Of a stretch of DNA of 64,000 nucleotides, positions 26,301-34,776 are shown piece by piece (position 1 is the first letter of the stretch; every line of letters begins with the position of its first letter). Below the pieces are notes generated by a model. The model was not told the DNA's origin and searched no databases. It worked only from the letters and a program-made list of their open reading frames with translations. The DNA is taken from NCBI GenBank assembly GCA_943788055.1, contig CALSOU010000007.1, positions 37,322 through 101,321 of the forward strand, given 5' to 3'. The position numbers and the translations under genes are program-made. The DNA is from an uncultured Saprospiraceae bacterium (GTDB lineage Bacteria; Bacteroidota; Bacteroidia; Chitinophagales; Saprospiraceae).

Positions 26301-27191
26301 TTAAGCTTGAACGCTAGGATTCTTAATCAAACTCAATAATTTCTTTACAAGCTTTACAAGAATCAAAGCTGCTATACCAGTGATTAATCCAACTAGCAAC
26401 TCACCCAGAATAGATGGTATGCCGTGAAAAACATGCTCAAACAACTCTATTTTATGGATTACTATACCTCCCGCAACTAAAAGCAGGGCTATTGTTCCTA
26501 TAACAGCCAAACTTCTTAGCACTTTGGGCAAGGCCTGGACAAGAAAATTGCCAATCGATTTAGAAAAACTCTTTCCTTCGCCACCCATTTTAATCAGTTT
26601 ATACCCCATATCGTCCATTCGTACAATCAGAGCCACAATACCATAAACACCAACAGTAGCGATGATGGCTACAATAGTAACTACGATAATCTGTGTGAGT
26701 ATAGGCTGACTTTGCACAGTACTAAGTGCAATAATTACGATCTCAACAGACAGGATAAAATCTGTTACGATAGCTGATTTAATTTTCTCTTTCTCAATGC
26801 TAAGAATTTCTTCCTCTGTGATATCTGTTGCTAGAGACTCATCCTCTTGGTGATCATGAGGAACAAAATACTCATAGATCTTTTCTGCACCCTCGTAAGC
26901 TAGGTAGACCGCTCCTCCCAAGAGTATCAATGTTACCAACCAAGGCGCGAATGCGCTCATAATAAAAGCTAGAGGAAGTATTATCAGTTTGTTGAGAAAG
27001 GACCCCTTTGTGATGGCCCATAAAACAGGAATTTCTCTTGAAGCAACAAATCCCGAAGCCTTTTCAGCATTGACGGCCAAATCGTCTCCTAAGATTCCAG
27101 CAGTCTTTTTGGTTGCTATTTGACTCATTGCTACAACGTCATCCATTAATGTCGCAATGTCATCTAGCAAAGCAAAAAAACCTGAGGCCAT
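26301..27191 (-). CDS. DUF808 (YedI-like) inner-membrane protein
   Basis: The 296-residue protein begins MASGFFALLDDIATLMDDVV and continues with KKTAGILGDDLAVNAEKASG, the DUF808 signature. About six to seven hydrophobic segments follow (for example LIILPLAFIMSAFAPWLVTL and GELLVGLITGIAALILVKL). An acidic, charged loop (DHQEDESLATDITEEEILS) separates two of them. Function of the family is unknown. The gene stands alone between tRNA-Val and the outer-membrane barrel gene. Confidence 0.9.
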   Translation of the reverse strand: MASGFFALLDDIATLMDDVVAMSQIATKKTAGILGDDLAVNAEKASGFVASREIPVLWAITKGSFLNKLIILPLAFIMSAFAPWLVTLILLGGAVYLAYEGAEKIYEYFVPHDHQEDESLATDITEEEILSIEKEKIKSAIVTDFILSVEIVIIALSTVQSQPILTQIIVVTIVAIIATVGVYGIVALIVRMDDMGYKLIKMGGEGKSFSKSIGNFLVQALPKVLRSLAVIGTIALLLVAGGIVIHKIELFEHVFHGIPSILGELLVGLITGIAALILVKLVKKLLSLIKNPSVQA

Positions 27192-27413
27192 AAATATTTC
27201 GTTTGTTGTGACTTTGTGGTAAGTCGAATTTCTGTCTATCGAAAATAAATATACGGGAATAAGTTAGAAGAACAGTAACACTATATTGTCATTTGATTAC
27301 TCAGAGGTCAATAACCTAATGCGGATTGTGTCAATAAGATATCGGTAGCCTTACCCAACTCTGAAACAATACAATGAAATTAAATGTCAAGTGTTACTAA
27401 GCGCAAAGTACAA

Positions 27414-29885
27414 TTAGAATTCGCCGCCATCAAAGTCACCGCCGCCACCGCCTCGGTTTCCTCCTCGTTGTTTCTTTTGATTGATTCGATAGTTAGCAGC
27501 CAGAGTAAAAGTTCTGATTCTCCATTGGAATTCACCTTGCGTGTAGAAATCCTCGCCGAAAGTCTCGTATCTTCTCACCCTATCGTTAAGCAAATCTCGA
27601 ACTGAAAGCGTCAAGGTTAAATTCTTCTTCGGTAGAAAGTCTCTACTCCATCCTACGTCAATGGAAGTGATACTCTTTCTATTTCCTTGAGGTGTTTGAC
27701 GTCCTGACCTGTAATTAACTGATGCCTGCAAGTCACCCTGCTGCTTCATAGAAGCTCGTGCCATCAATCGGCCCGTTACAGCATAGGTATCTGCATCCAA
27801 ATTGGTATCAGAACGTCCAGAAGTTGTAATTGACCTAAAGAAATTTATGTTTCCGTTTACTCTGAGCCATTCGACGGTATTTAAACTACCGTTCACTTCA
27901 ACACCGAAGTCATCTTGAACCCCCAAGTTCTGTGGCCTTGTCAGAAAGGTATTATCGTCAAGAATTGTTCTAATCCGACTTATCTTATTTGATGTCTGAC
28001 GATAAAAAACGCCGGATGTCAAGGTTGCCTTTTCCCATATTTTCAAATAGTTGATCTCATAGGAATTTGTATACTCAGGATTGACCAATGGATTTCCAGA
28101 GAAGAAATTTCGGTTATCACTGTAAGAAAAGAAGGGATTTAGATCCCAAAATCTTGGCCTTCGTATACGTCTAGAGTAAGATGCTTGAATAGCACTTCCT
28201 TTACTAAACTCATAATTCAAAAATAAGCTTGGGAAGAAATTAAGCGTATCTCGGTTGTTTTCAATATTATCATTAACGAGCAAAGTTCTGATGTTTAAAT
28301 ACTCTCCACGTAGTCCAACCTGAAATCCAAATTTTCCAATTGTGTTTCCATATTGCAAATAGACTGCTTGTACATTCTCTAAATAGTCAAAATCATTTGT
28401 TAGACCTTCGAGGGAATTCCAACCAGTGCTATCGCGCTCTTCGACGATGAAATCATTATCAATGTTTCTAATCGAGGAAAATGTACCAACTTCAAATTTA
28501 TGATCTTTTCTTCCTCCAATTGGTTGTGTATAATCAACTCTAAAGATCATATTACGTTGACCTTCGTCATTTTCTGACCGCTGAAGTAAGGATGGAACAG
28601 AAGTGCCGACCACAATTTCATCAAAATCACTTGACTCTACTTCTAGTTCATCTTCATATTGAAATGAGACCCTCAAATTATGATCTCTTGAACTAAACTG
28701 TTTATTAAAGTCAATATTATACTGTAGACCATTCTCATTTTCTTGTTCATTATCAGTCCTCTTAACCGTTTGAAGGAGGTTGTCAAGATTATTTAAGTAG
28801 TCAGCATAAGTCAATGTTGTCAAGTTATTATCATCTGATATTTGGTACTGAATTGCTCCAGTTAGGACCGATTTTTCTGAAAAGAAATATTCTAAACCTC
28901 CCCTTACAGTATTTGAAAGCCCCCCTCTCTGCATATCTCGATCTTGTTCAGAAATAAATATGTCTTCATCCTGATAAATCTCTTGATACAACTTTCCGTA
29001 TCCAGGAGAGCTTCGGTAGTTAACATTGTAATTGGCAAACCAATTAATCTTATTTCTTCGATAATTTAGATTCGCCCCAATACCTGCTCCAAATGGATAA
29101 TTAACAGTTGAATTCAGAGATCCATTGAAACCTGATCTTCTTTCTTTTTTTAAAACAATGTTGATAATTCCAGCCATTCCTTCTGCTTCGTATCTCGCAG
29201 ATGGATTTGTTATCACTTCGACTGATTCGATCATATCTGCTGGGATACTTCTCAAGCCATTAGCATCGCTAACCATATTTGAAGGTTGCCCATTAACTAG
29301 AATTCGCACCCCTGAACTTCCTCTCAAACTAACTGTTCCATCGATGTCTACCGTTACACTTGGAACATTATCCAGTAATTCTTGAGCAGATCCACCTTGG
29401 GTTGACAAATCTTGTCCCACATTAAAAACGCGCTTATCAAGTGTAAACTGATTTGTACTCTTCTCTGCCTGAATAGTTACCTCTTCAAGATCTAATGCAC
29501 TCGAACTCAAAGCAATTTCTCCCAATTGTACTGTCCTATTTCCCTTTCTAATTTCGTCTCTATCTACGGAAATCGATGTTACTATTGTTTTTTCAAAACC
29601 GATAAATTCAACCTCAGCATACATCCTTCCCATAGGAACAGATAGTTCGAAAACACCTTCAAGTCCTGACAATCCACCTCCTACTAGACTTGAGTCTCTT
29701 AAGTTAAAAACTGAAATGGTAGCAAACTCTAGTCCTTGTTTGGTATTTGCATCGACAACCTTTCCAACTAGCTTGATTTTTGGCTTATCTGCACCACTAG
29801 GTCTACCTTGTCCTCTATTTCCTTGTGCATTGACCGAAGAGACGAATAGAAGTGTTAGTAATAATAAAATAAACTTGTAATTCAT
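27414..29885 (-). CDS. Outer-membrane beta-barrel receptor, TonB-dependent family
   Basis: The 823-residue protein has a signal peptide (ILLLLTLLFVSSVNAQ) and a CarboxypepD_reg-like domain (KLVGKVVDANTKQGLEFATI). A plug follows with VTVDIDGTVSLRGSSGVRILVNG and MIESVEVITNPSARYEAEGMAG, then a long barrel with YSRRIRRPRFWDLNPFFSYS. This set matches the outer-membrane-beta-barrel family (PF14905 type) rather than SusC. The tail is unusual: after the last strand comes a glycine-rich, acidic extension (KKQRGGNRGGGGGDFDGGEF). A glycine/arginine-rich patch also follows the signal (GNRGQGRPSG). Substrate unknown. Confidence 0.88.
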   Translation of the reverse strand: MNYKFILLLLTLLFVSSVNAQGNRGQGRPSGADKPKIKLVGKVVDANTKQGLEFATISVFNLRDSSLVGGGLSGLEGVFELSVPMGRMYAEVEFIGFEKTIVTSISVDRDEIRKGNRTVQLGEIALSSSALDLEEVTIQAEKSTNQFTLDKRVFNVGQDLSTQGGSAQELLDNVPSVTVDIDGTVSLRGSSGVRILVNGQPSNMVSDANGLRSIPADMIESVEVITNPSARYEAEGMAGIINIVLKKERRSGFNGSLNSTVNYPFGAGIGANLNYRRNKINWFANYNVNYRSSPGYGKLYQEIYQDEDIFISEQDRDMQRGGLSNTVRGGLEYFFSEKSVLTGAIQYQISDDNNLTTLTYADYLNNLDNLLQTVKRTDNEQENENGLQYNIDFNKQFSSRDHNLRVSFQYEDELEVESSDFDEIVVGTSVPSLLQRSENDEGQRNMIFRVDYTQPIGGRKDHKFEVGTFSSIRNIDNDFIVEERDSTGWNSLEGLTNDFDYLENVQAVYLQYGNTIGKFGFQVGLRGEYLNIRTLLVNDNIENNRDTLNFFPSLFLNYEFSKGSAIQASYSRRIRRPRFWDLNPFFSYSDNRNFFSGNPLVNPEYTNSYEINYLKIWEKATLTSGVFYRQTSNKISRIRTILDDNTFLTRPQNLGVQDDFGVEVNGSLNTVEWLRVNGNINFFRSITTSGRSDTNLDADTYAVTGRLMARASMKQQGDLQASVNYRSGRQTPQGNRKSITSIDVGWSRDFLPKKNLTLTLSVRDLLNDRVRRYETFGEDFYTQGEFQWRIRTFTLAANYRINQKKQRGGNRGGGGGDFDGGEF

Positions 29886-30053
29886 TGAGAGAATTTGAGT
29901 TGTAATTCGGCACGAAAAATATCTAACAAAGCTAATTCGTCTATTGTTCTATTTGTTGTATTTTTCGCCCTATTAGCATATAGATAACAAAAAACCGAAA
30001 TGGTTTAATCTACAATAGCTAAATCGATCTTTTAATTTAAAATTTAACAGCCT

Positions 30054-30671
30054 ATGAAATACATTAAATTAGAAGAATATAATACACTTCAATTCCAAGA
30101 TTTACAGTCAATAGTTAAAATCCTAAAAGACGGAGGCATTTTTATTTTTCCTACAGATTCTGTTTACTCAATGGGGTGCCTAATGAACAATAAGCAAGGA
30201 ATCCAAAGAATACTGAAGCTTACAGGTAAAGTTGAAAAGAAGAGTTCGATGTCTTTAATTTTTCCTGATCTGAAGTCATTATCTAATTATACTCTAAATT
30301 ACAATAACACCATATATCGGTCGGTCAAATCATTGACACCTGGACCATTCACATTTATTTTCAGAGCAAGTAAACTCGTGACAAAAAGCTTTGCAAATAG
30401 TAAAAAAGAAGTTGGTGTTAGAATTCCAGATCATGATACGCTCATGCAGATTCTAAAGGAACTTAATGAACCTATAATCTCTACTTCGCTGAATACAGGT
30501 GAACTTGAACAAGATTACAATGATCCATATGTTTTATCTCAGAAATACGAGCGTGATCTCGAATTAGTCATTGATCAAGGTCCTTCTGAAAGTGCTGTTA
30601 CGACGATTCTTGATTGCACTGGAGAGGACATCGAATTAATAAGAGAAGGAAAAGGGCAATTGATAGAATAG
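30054..30671 (+). CDS. Sua5/YciO/YrdC-family threonylcarbamoyladenylate synthase-like protein
   Basis: A 205-residue YrdC-fold protein with IVKILKDGGIFIFPTDSVYSMGC, the KxR/SxN nucleotide-binding region KVEKKSSMSLIF, SLTPGPFTFIFRAS and VGVRIPDHDTLMQIL. Such enzymes make threonylcarbamoyl-AMP for the t6A37 modification of tRNA. The short length lacks the Sua5 C-terminal domain. It could be the YciO-like paralogue rather than the essential TsaC; a genome-wide inventory would decide. It is divergent from the barrel gene. Confidence 0.87.
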   Translation: MKYIKLEEYNTLQFQDLQSIVKILKDGGIFIFPTDSVYSMGCLMNNKQGIQRILKLTGKVEKKSSMSLIFPDLKSLSNYTLNYNNTIYRSVKSLTPGPFTFIFRASKLVTKSFANSKKEVGVRIPDHDTLMQILKELNEPIISTSLNTGELEQDYNDPYVLSQKYERDLELVIDQGPSESAVTTILDCTGEDIELIREGKGQLIE

Positions 30672-30906
30672 CACTAGTCGGGCATAGGCCCAAAAGCTTT
30701 TGTTCATTAAACCCACAATATTCATCAGATAGTCTATTGCGACCTACAACATCTCCAAAATAAAGCGCAAGCTCTATTTCCTTGACATTTTGGTTCCTAC
30801 AACAAAGACCTAATGAATAATGCGCGTTAAAGAAATCAAAATAATAAAGAAGATAAGAACATCTATACTCTTTACGTAGTTATGTACGTGTACAAAAACA
30901 TTCATT
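30672..30906. other. Intergenic stretch with unassigned open frame
   Basis: On the minus strand about 30672-30800 reads EIELALYFGDVVGRNRLSDE and further residues without a stop and with normal-looking codon use, but it has no start and no family I recognise. It may be a gene relic. The hairpin GGGC-ATA-GGCCC lies just after the YrdC-family stop. Confidence 0.25.
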
Positions 30907-31584
30907 ATGATACGTTCCGTTTTGCCTTTACTAGTTTTAGTATTCCTATTCACTTCTTCTCAGTGCAGCAATGCTCAAAAAATGTCTGAGGATTCATCAA
31001 CAAAAGAGCTGAAAACTACTAAAGAAAAGAAAATGTCTTTGGACGACTATGAACGAGCATATTTTGCTTCAGGTTGTTTTTGGTGCGTTGAGGCAGTTTT
31101 CGAATCTGTTATAGGTGTTGAAGAAGCGATCTCAGGCTATAGCGGTGGTTCACCAGCTAATGCTAATTATTCTGATGTGAGTGCAGGAAGAACAGATCAT
31201 GCAGAAGCTGTAGAAGTAAATTATGATCCAGAGCTCGTTTCATACGAGACACTTTTAGAAGTATTCTTTGGAAGTCATGATCCGTCAACTTTGAATCGTC
31301 AAGGACCGGATTCAGGGCGTCAGTACCGTTCTGCTATATTCTATCAAAACAATGAAGAAAAGCAAGCAGCAGACAAGTATATCAAAGAAATGCTTGATGA
31401 AGGAGTCTTTTCAAAAGTTACTACTCAGGTTGTGCCCTTTGAGGCATTTTATGATGCAGAAGAGTACCATCAAGACTACGAACAGAAAAATCCTAATCAA
31501 CCATATGTTCGCGCAGTGTCAATTCCTCGTTTGAAGAAATTTCAGAAGAAATATCCTCAACTTTTGAAAAAGAATGTACATTAA
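30907..31584 (+). CDS. msrA: Peptide-methionine (S)-S-oxide reductase, exported
   Basis: The catalytic motif ASGCFWCVEAVFESVIGV and GYSGGSPANANYSDVSAGRT, HAEAVEVNYDP and EYHQDYEQKNP are diagnostic of MsrA, which reduces methionine-S-sulfoxide in proteins. The first 25 or so residues (LPLLVLVFLFTSSQCSNAQ) are a signal peptide, with a possible lipobox at Cys, so this copy works in the cell envelope rather than the cytoplasm. A charged linker (KELKTTKEKKMS) precedes the enzyme domain. No MsrB fusion. Confidence 0.95.
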   Translation: MIRSVLPLLVLVFLFTSSQCSNAQKMSEDSSTKELKTTKEKKMSLDDYERAYFASGCFWCVEAVFESVIGVEEAISGYSGGSPANANYSDVSAGRTDHAEAVEVNYDPELVSYETLLEVFFGSHDPSTLNRQGPDSGRQYRSAIFYQNNEEKQAADKYIKEMLDEGVFSKVTTQVVPFEAFYDAEEYHQDYEQKNPNQPYVRAVSIPRLKKFQKKYPQLLKKNVH

Positions 31585-31618
31585 TAGGTGTCAACCTATA
31601 TGTGGTAATTGATAATTG

Positions 31619-32310
31619 CTAACCAAGCACATTATCCGAACTCAGATTTGAAGCGAAGGGCTGACTATATATCCTTTTACCAATAGATTGACACAAGGCA
31701 TTGGCAACTTTGCCTCCAGCTGGAGGCAAAGTCGGCTCTCCTAAACCCGTAGGTGAGTTATTTGATTTAATGAAGCGTATTTCTACCACAGGTACTTCTG
31801 GTATCCGAATCATTCGATATTGATGAAAGTTGGATTGGTCAAGAACTCCGTTGGTTAAGGTCAACTCACTATACATTGCGTGACCCATTCCATCTATCAC
31901 ACCATCTTGGGCTTATTTCTTTGCAGCATCTGGATTAATTACGATTCCACAATCTATTGAGTAATATATCTTCGCTATTTTTTCTGCTTCTTTTTCATCA
32001 ATTTCGGCTATTTCAGCAACATAAGAATTATGAGAATAGTAGGCACTTAAGCCTTGCTGCTTCGAACTGTCACCAAAAGACGCAGCGGACGCTAATCTTC
32101 TATGACGCCGATCATTTTTAGTGGTTCATAATCCAGTTCAAAAGCTGGATCATTGTCTAATTATGATTGTGCATGCTTTAATAAAGTTCATCTAAAATCG
32201 ACTGGATTTTGATTGAGCCTTTCTGCTATTTCGTCAAGGAAGCTCTGTTCGGTAAAAGCCAAGAAATTGGTAACTGGTGCTCTCCATGCTCCTGTTGTAA
32301 TCGGACTTTG
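31619..32310 (-). pseudogene. 3' remnant of isoquinoline-1-oxidoreductase-type molybdopterin dehydrogenase large subunit (IorB-like)
   Basis: Decayed frames match the C-terminal third of the large molybdopterin subunit: ITTGAWRAPVTNFLAFTEQSFLDEIAERLNQNPVDFR, then LSAYYSHNSYVAEIAEIDEK with YSIDCGIVINPDAAK, a TAA, then DGVIDGMGHAMYSELTLTNG and SPTGLGEPTLPPAGGKVANA. There are several in-frame stops and at least one internal deletion, so this is a true relic. Its 5' part is missing: at about 32300-32310 the sequence switches to asnB. Living members oxidise aldehydes or N-heterocycles in the periplasm. Confidence 0.8.
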
Positions 32311-32596
32311 TTCGAAACGAGTAGCTTGGTTCAAAATCCTCTCGAATATTTTGATGATTGTAGATTTCTCCATTAACAGCTAAAACGATATCGCCAGAAG
32401 GACTAAAGAGAGGTTGTCTACCCGAGGTAGGATCTACAATAGACAATCGCTCGTGAGCAAGAATAGCATTTCTATGTACATGTATGCCCGACCAATCCGG
32501 ACTTCTGTGTCTAAGTTTCTTTGACATATTCAATATGTCAGATCATTGCTGTTAAGCTGGCTTCTTCAAGTCAAATAAGGCAATTATTCCACACAT
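32300..32596 (-). pseudogene. asnB: 5' remnant of asparagine synthetase B
   Basis: From ATG 32596 the frame reads MCGIIALFDLKKPA with the glutaminase nucleophile Cys2. It then meets TAA and TGA within four codons, and continues in the same frame with LRHRSPDWSGIHVHRNAIL, SIVDPTSGRQPLF and AVNGEIYNHQNIRE. At FRTKSD (about 32302) homology ends and the IorB-like frame takes over. The two nonsense codons, the changed RHRGPD motif and the deletion joint show a dead gene. The AsnC-type regulator next door was probably its controller. Confidence 0.85.
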
Positions 32597-32730
32597 AATT
32601 CTATTTTTTGTAGTTTCGCGCACGCTTAAAAAATTTAAGTTATAAGCTTCGCATAGTTAATTTTCTTAATTAATAACAGATTTAAAATACATTTATTTAA
32701 TATATTTACAAATAAATATTCATTTTATTA

Positions 32731-33177
32731 ATGATTGACGCAATTGATCTTAAGATTATTAACCTTCTACTTGAAAATAGTCGTTCGAGTACCACTGAGA
32801 TATCGAAGCACCTCAAAATATCAAATGTTGCCACGCAACAGAGGATTACTAAACTTGAGAAGCAAGGAATCATAAAAGCTTACACTGCTCTTCTTGATTA
32901 TCGCAAGTTAGATTATCGCACGGTTGCTTATTTGGGTATATTTCTTGAAAAGGCTAAAGACTATCAGCAGGTAATTAAAGAACTCAATGAAATACCTCAA
33001 ATAGCAGAAGCCCATTTCACAACCGGTAACTACTCGATATTTGCAAAAATATATGCTCAAGACAACCTACATTTAATGGAAATATTAAATGAGCAAGTTC
33101 AAAAGATTGAAGGAGTAGCTAGAACTGAGACCTTCATTTCTTTGCAAGAAGGGATTTACAAGGTCGTCAAACCCTAG
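32731..33177 (+). CDS. Lrp/AsnC-family transcriptional regulator
   Basis: A complete 148-residue regulator: winged helix (LKIINLLLENSRSSTTEISKHL ... ISNVATQQRITKLEKQGII) followed by the RAM domain (IAEAHFTTGNYSIFAKIYAQDNLHLMEIL). It is divergent from the asnB relic, the arrangement often seen for AsnC-type control of asparagine synthetase, so it may have lost its main target. It is followed after 24 bases by the RluE-like gene, possibly in the same transcript. It is unlike the Lrp protein at 15.6 kb in helix residues, so they are not recent copies. Confidence 0.9.
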   Translation: MIDAIDLKIINLLLENSRSSTTEISKHLKISNVATQQRITKLEKQGIIKAYTALLDYRKLDYRTVAYLGIFLEKAKDYQQVIKELNEIPQIAEAHFTTGNYSIFAKIYAQDNLHLMEILNEQVQKIEGVARTETFISLQEGIYKVVKP

Positions 33178-33201
33178 CATATCCTTCAGAGCATAAAACT
33201 T

Positions 33202-33822
33202 ATGGTAAATCAAGAGATAGAAATAGAACACCAACATTTCAAGACCTATAAACCAATAGGATATCTATCTCAGTTTGTCTACTCTGGCAAAAGAGCAAGT
33301 CGAAAGTCACTTCTTGGAGCCTTACATGACTTTCCAGATGGCACTATGTCTATCGGCAGATTAGATGAAGATTCTGAAGGTCTGCTTCTACTGACAACAG
33401 ATGGGAAGGTTAGTCAAGCTGTTCGTTCCAAAAAAGTTGAAAAAGAATACTATGTACAAGTCGATGGTTTGATTACGGAAGAAGCGATCAAACTTATGTG
33501 CGAAGGTGTATTAATAGGAATCAAAGGCGAAAAATACTTGACCAAGCCTTGCACAGCGTTTGCTCTTTCCGAAATTCCTAACTTTCCTGCCCGTGGCAAA
33601 CGCATACGTGATGACCGACATGGACCAACATGTTGGGTTTCAATAACGATTACTGAAGGTAAATTCAGACAAGTTCGAAAAATGACAGCGGCTGTGGGAT
33701 ATCCTACTTTGCGATTAGTTCGAGTTAGAATTAGTAACATCCACCTCGATGAGATGACGTGCGGGGAGGTAAGAGCTCTGACGGAGGCTGAAGTTATACC
33801 GTATAATTCTCATCAGCTATAA
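33202..33822 (+). CDS. 23S rRNA pseudouridine synthase, RluE-like
   Basis: The 206-residue RsuA-type synthase lacks an S4 domain, as RluE does. The catalytic aspartate lies in MSIGRLDEDSEGLLLLTTDG. KEYYVQVDGLI, WVSITITEGKFRQVRKMTAAVG and LVRVRISNI are standard family blocks. RluE modifies U2457 of E. coli 23S rRNA; the same site is expected here but not shown. An insert with RIRDDRHGPTCW is typical of the subgroup. Confidence 0.87.
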   Translation: MVNQEIEIEHQHFKTYKPIGYLSQFVYSGKRASRKSLLGALHDFPDGTMSIGRLDEDSEGLLLLTTDGKVSQAVRSKKVEKEYYVQVDGLITEEAIKLMCEGVLIGIKGEKYLTKPCTAFALSEIPNFPARGKRIRDDRHGPTCWVSITITEGKFRQVRKMTAAVGYPTLRLVRVRISNIHLDEMTCGEVRALTEAEVIPYNSHQL

Positions 33823-33836
33823 ACTTTAGTATTGGC

Positions 33837-34719
33837 TTATAGGTATGAAAATCCGACAAGCTTTTGGGATTCAATCCATAATCTTGAAGCAATAACTGGA
33901 TCTTTTGAAAGCTCGCTAGAATCTACGACTCCAGCTTTACCCTTCATTTCACGACTTCTCGTTGGACCATAGTAGAAACCTCCTTTTGCATTCTTTTCAC
34001 AAGAAGCCAAAACGGTTGGCATTGCAGCATTTTCGGGTGAGTTAAACATAAACGTAAATAATGGTGCAATCCATTGCACAAACTAAGGTAAGTAAACTCC
34101 CAAATTAGTGAGAGAAACGCCGGGATGCGCTGCAAGTGACTTGATATTCTTGCAAGAAGGATCTTTTCGCAGTCTTCGTTCAAGTTCATAGGTCAACATT
34201 AAACATGCTAGCTTGCTCTGACCATATGCACCCCCTTTAGAATAGTCTTTTTCGGCATTGAGATTATCAAAATCAATCACTCCATTCTTGTGAGCTAAAC
34301 TTGAAACCGTCACCACTCTCGCCTCATCAGATTCCCTAAGTTGAGGTAGAAGTAAACCTGCTAACAGAAAATGACCTAGATAGTTAACTCCAAATTGCAG
34401 TTCAAATCCATCTTTTGTTCTAGATAAGGGAGGCATCATAACCCCCGCATTGTTTATCAGCAAGTCTAATTTTGAATATATACCTTGATATTGAGCTACA
34501 AACTTTCTTATCGAATCCATGCTCGAAAGATCGAGCTCCATCACATCGAGAAGTGCATCGGGATACTCACGAAGAATCTCTGCTCGAGCTTTTTTTGCCG
34601 TTTTCTTAATTGCGGCAAGCCATGATTACGCGTATTCCGTTTTGAGCAAAAGCTCGACTAGTTTCAAAGCCAACTCCAATATTTGCACCTGTTACGATTG
34701 CATTCGTGCGATTAATCAT
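33837..34719 (-). pseudogene. Short-chain dehydrogenase (retinol-dehydrogenase-like), disrupted
   Basis: Reassembly gives a full SDR of about 295 residues. It starts at ATG 34719 with [20 protein letters not shown] (cofactor site), then ARAEILREYPDALLDVMELD, LLINNAGVMMPP, VSSLAH and the catalytic AYGQSKLA, and ends at 33837. Two lesions interrupt it: a frameshift at about 34608 (AATTTAAG expected, AATTAAG seen) and an in-frame TAG at about 34081 in YLP-stop-FVQWIAP. The TAG is a base substitution rather than an indel, which favours real inactivation. Confidence 0.82.
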
Positions 34720-34776
34720 ATGATAGACTATTTGATTATAAAAACTCTAATGGCTTTATATCATTAATCTTCCCAG

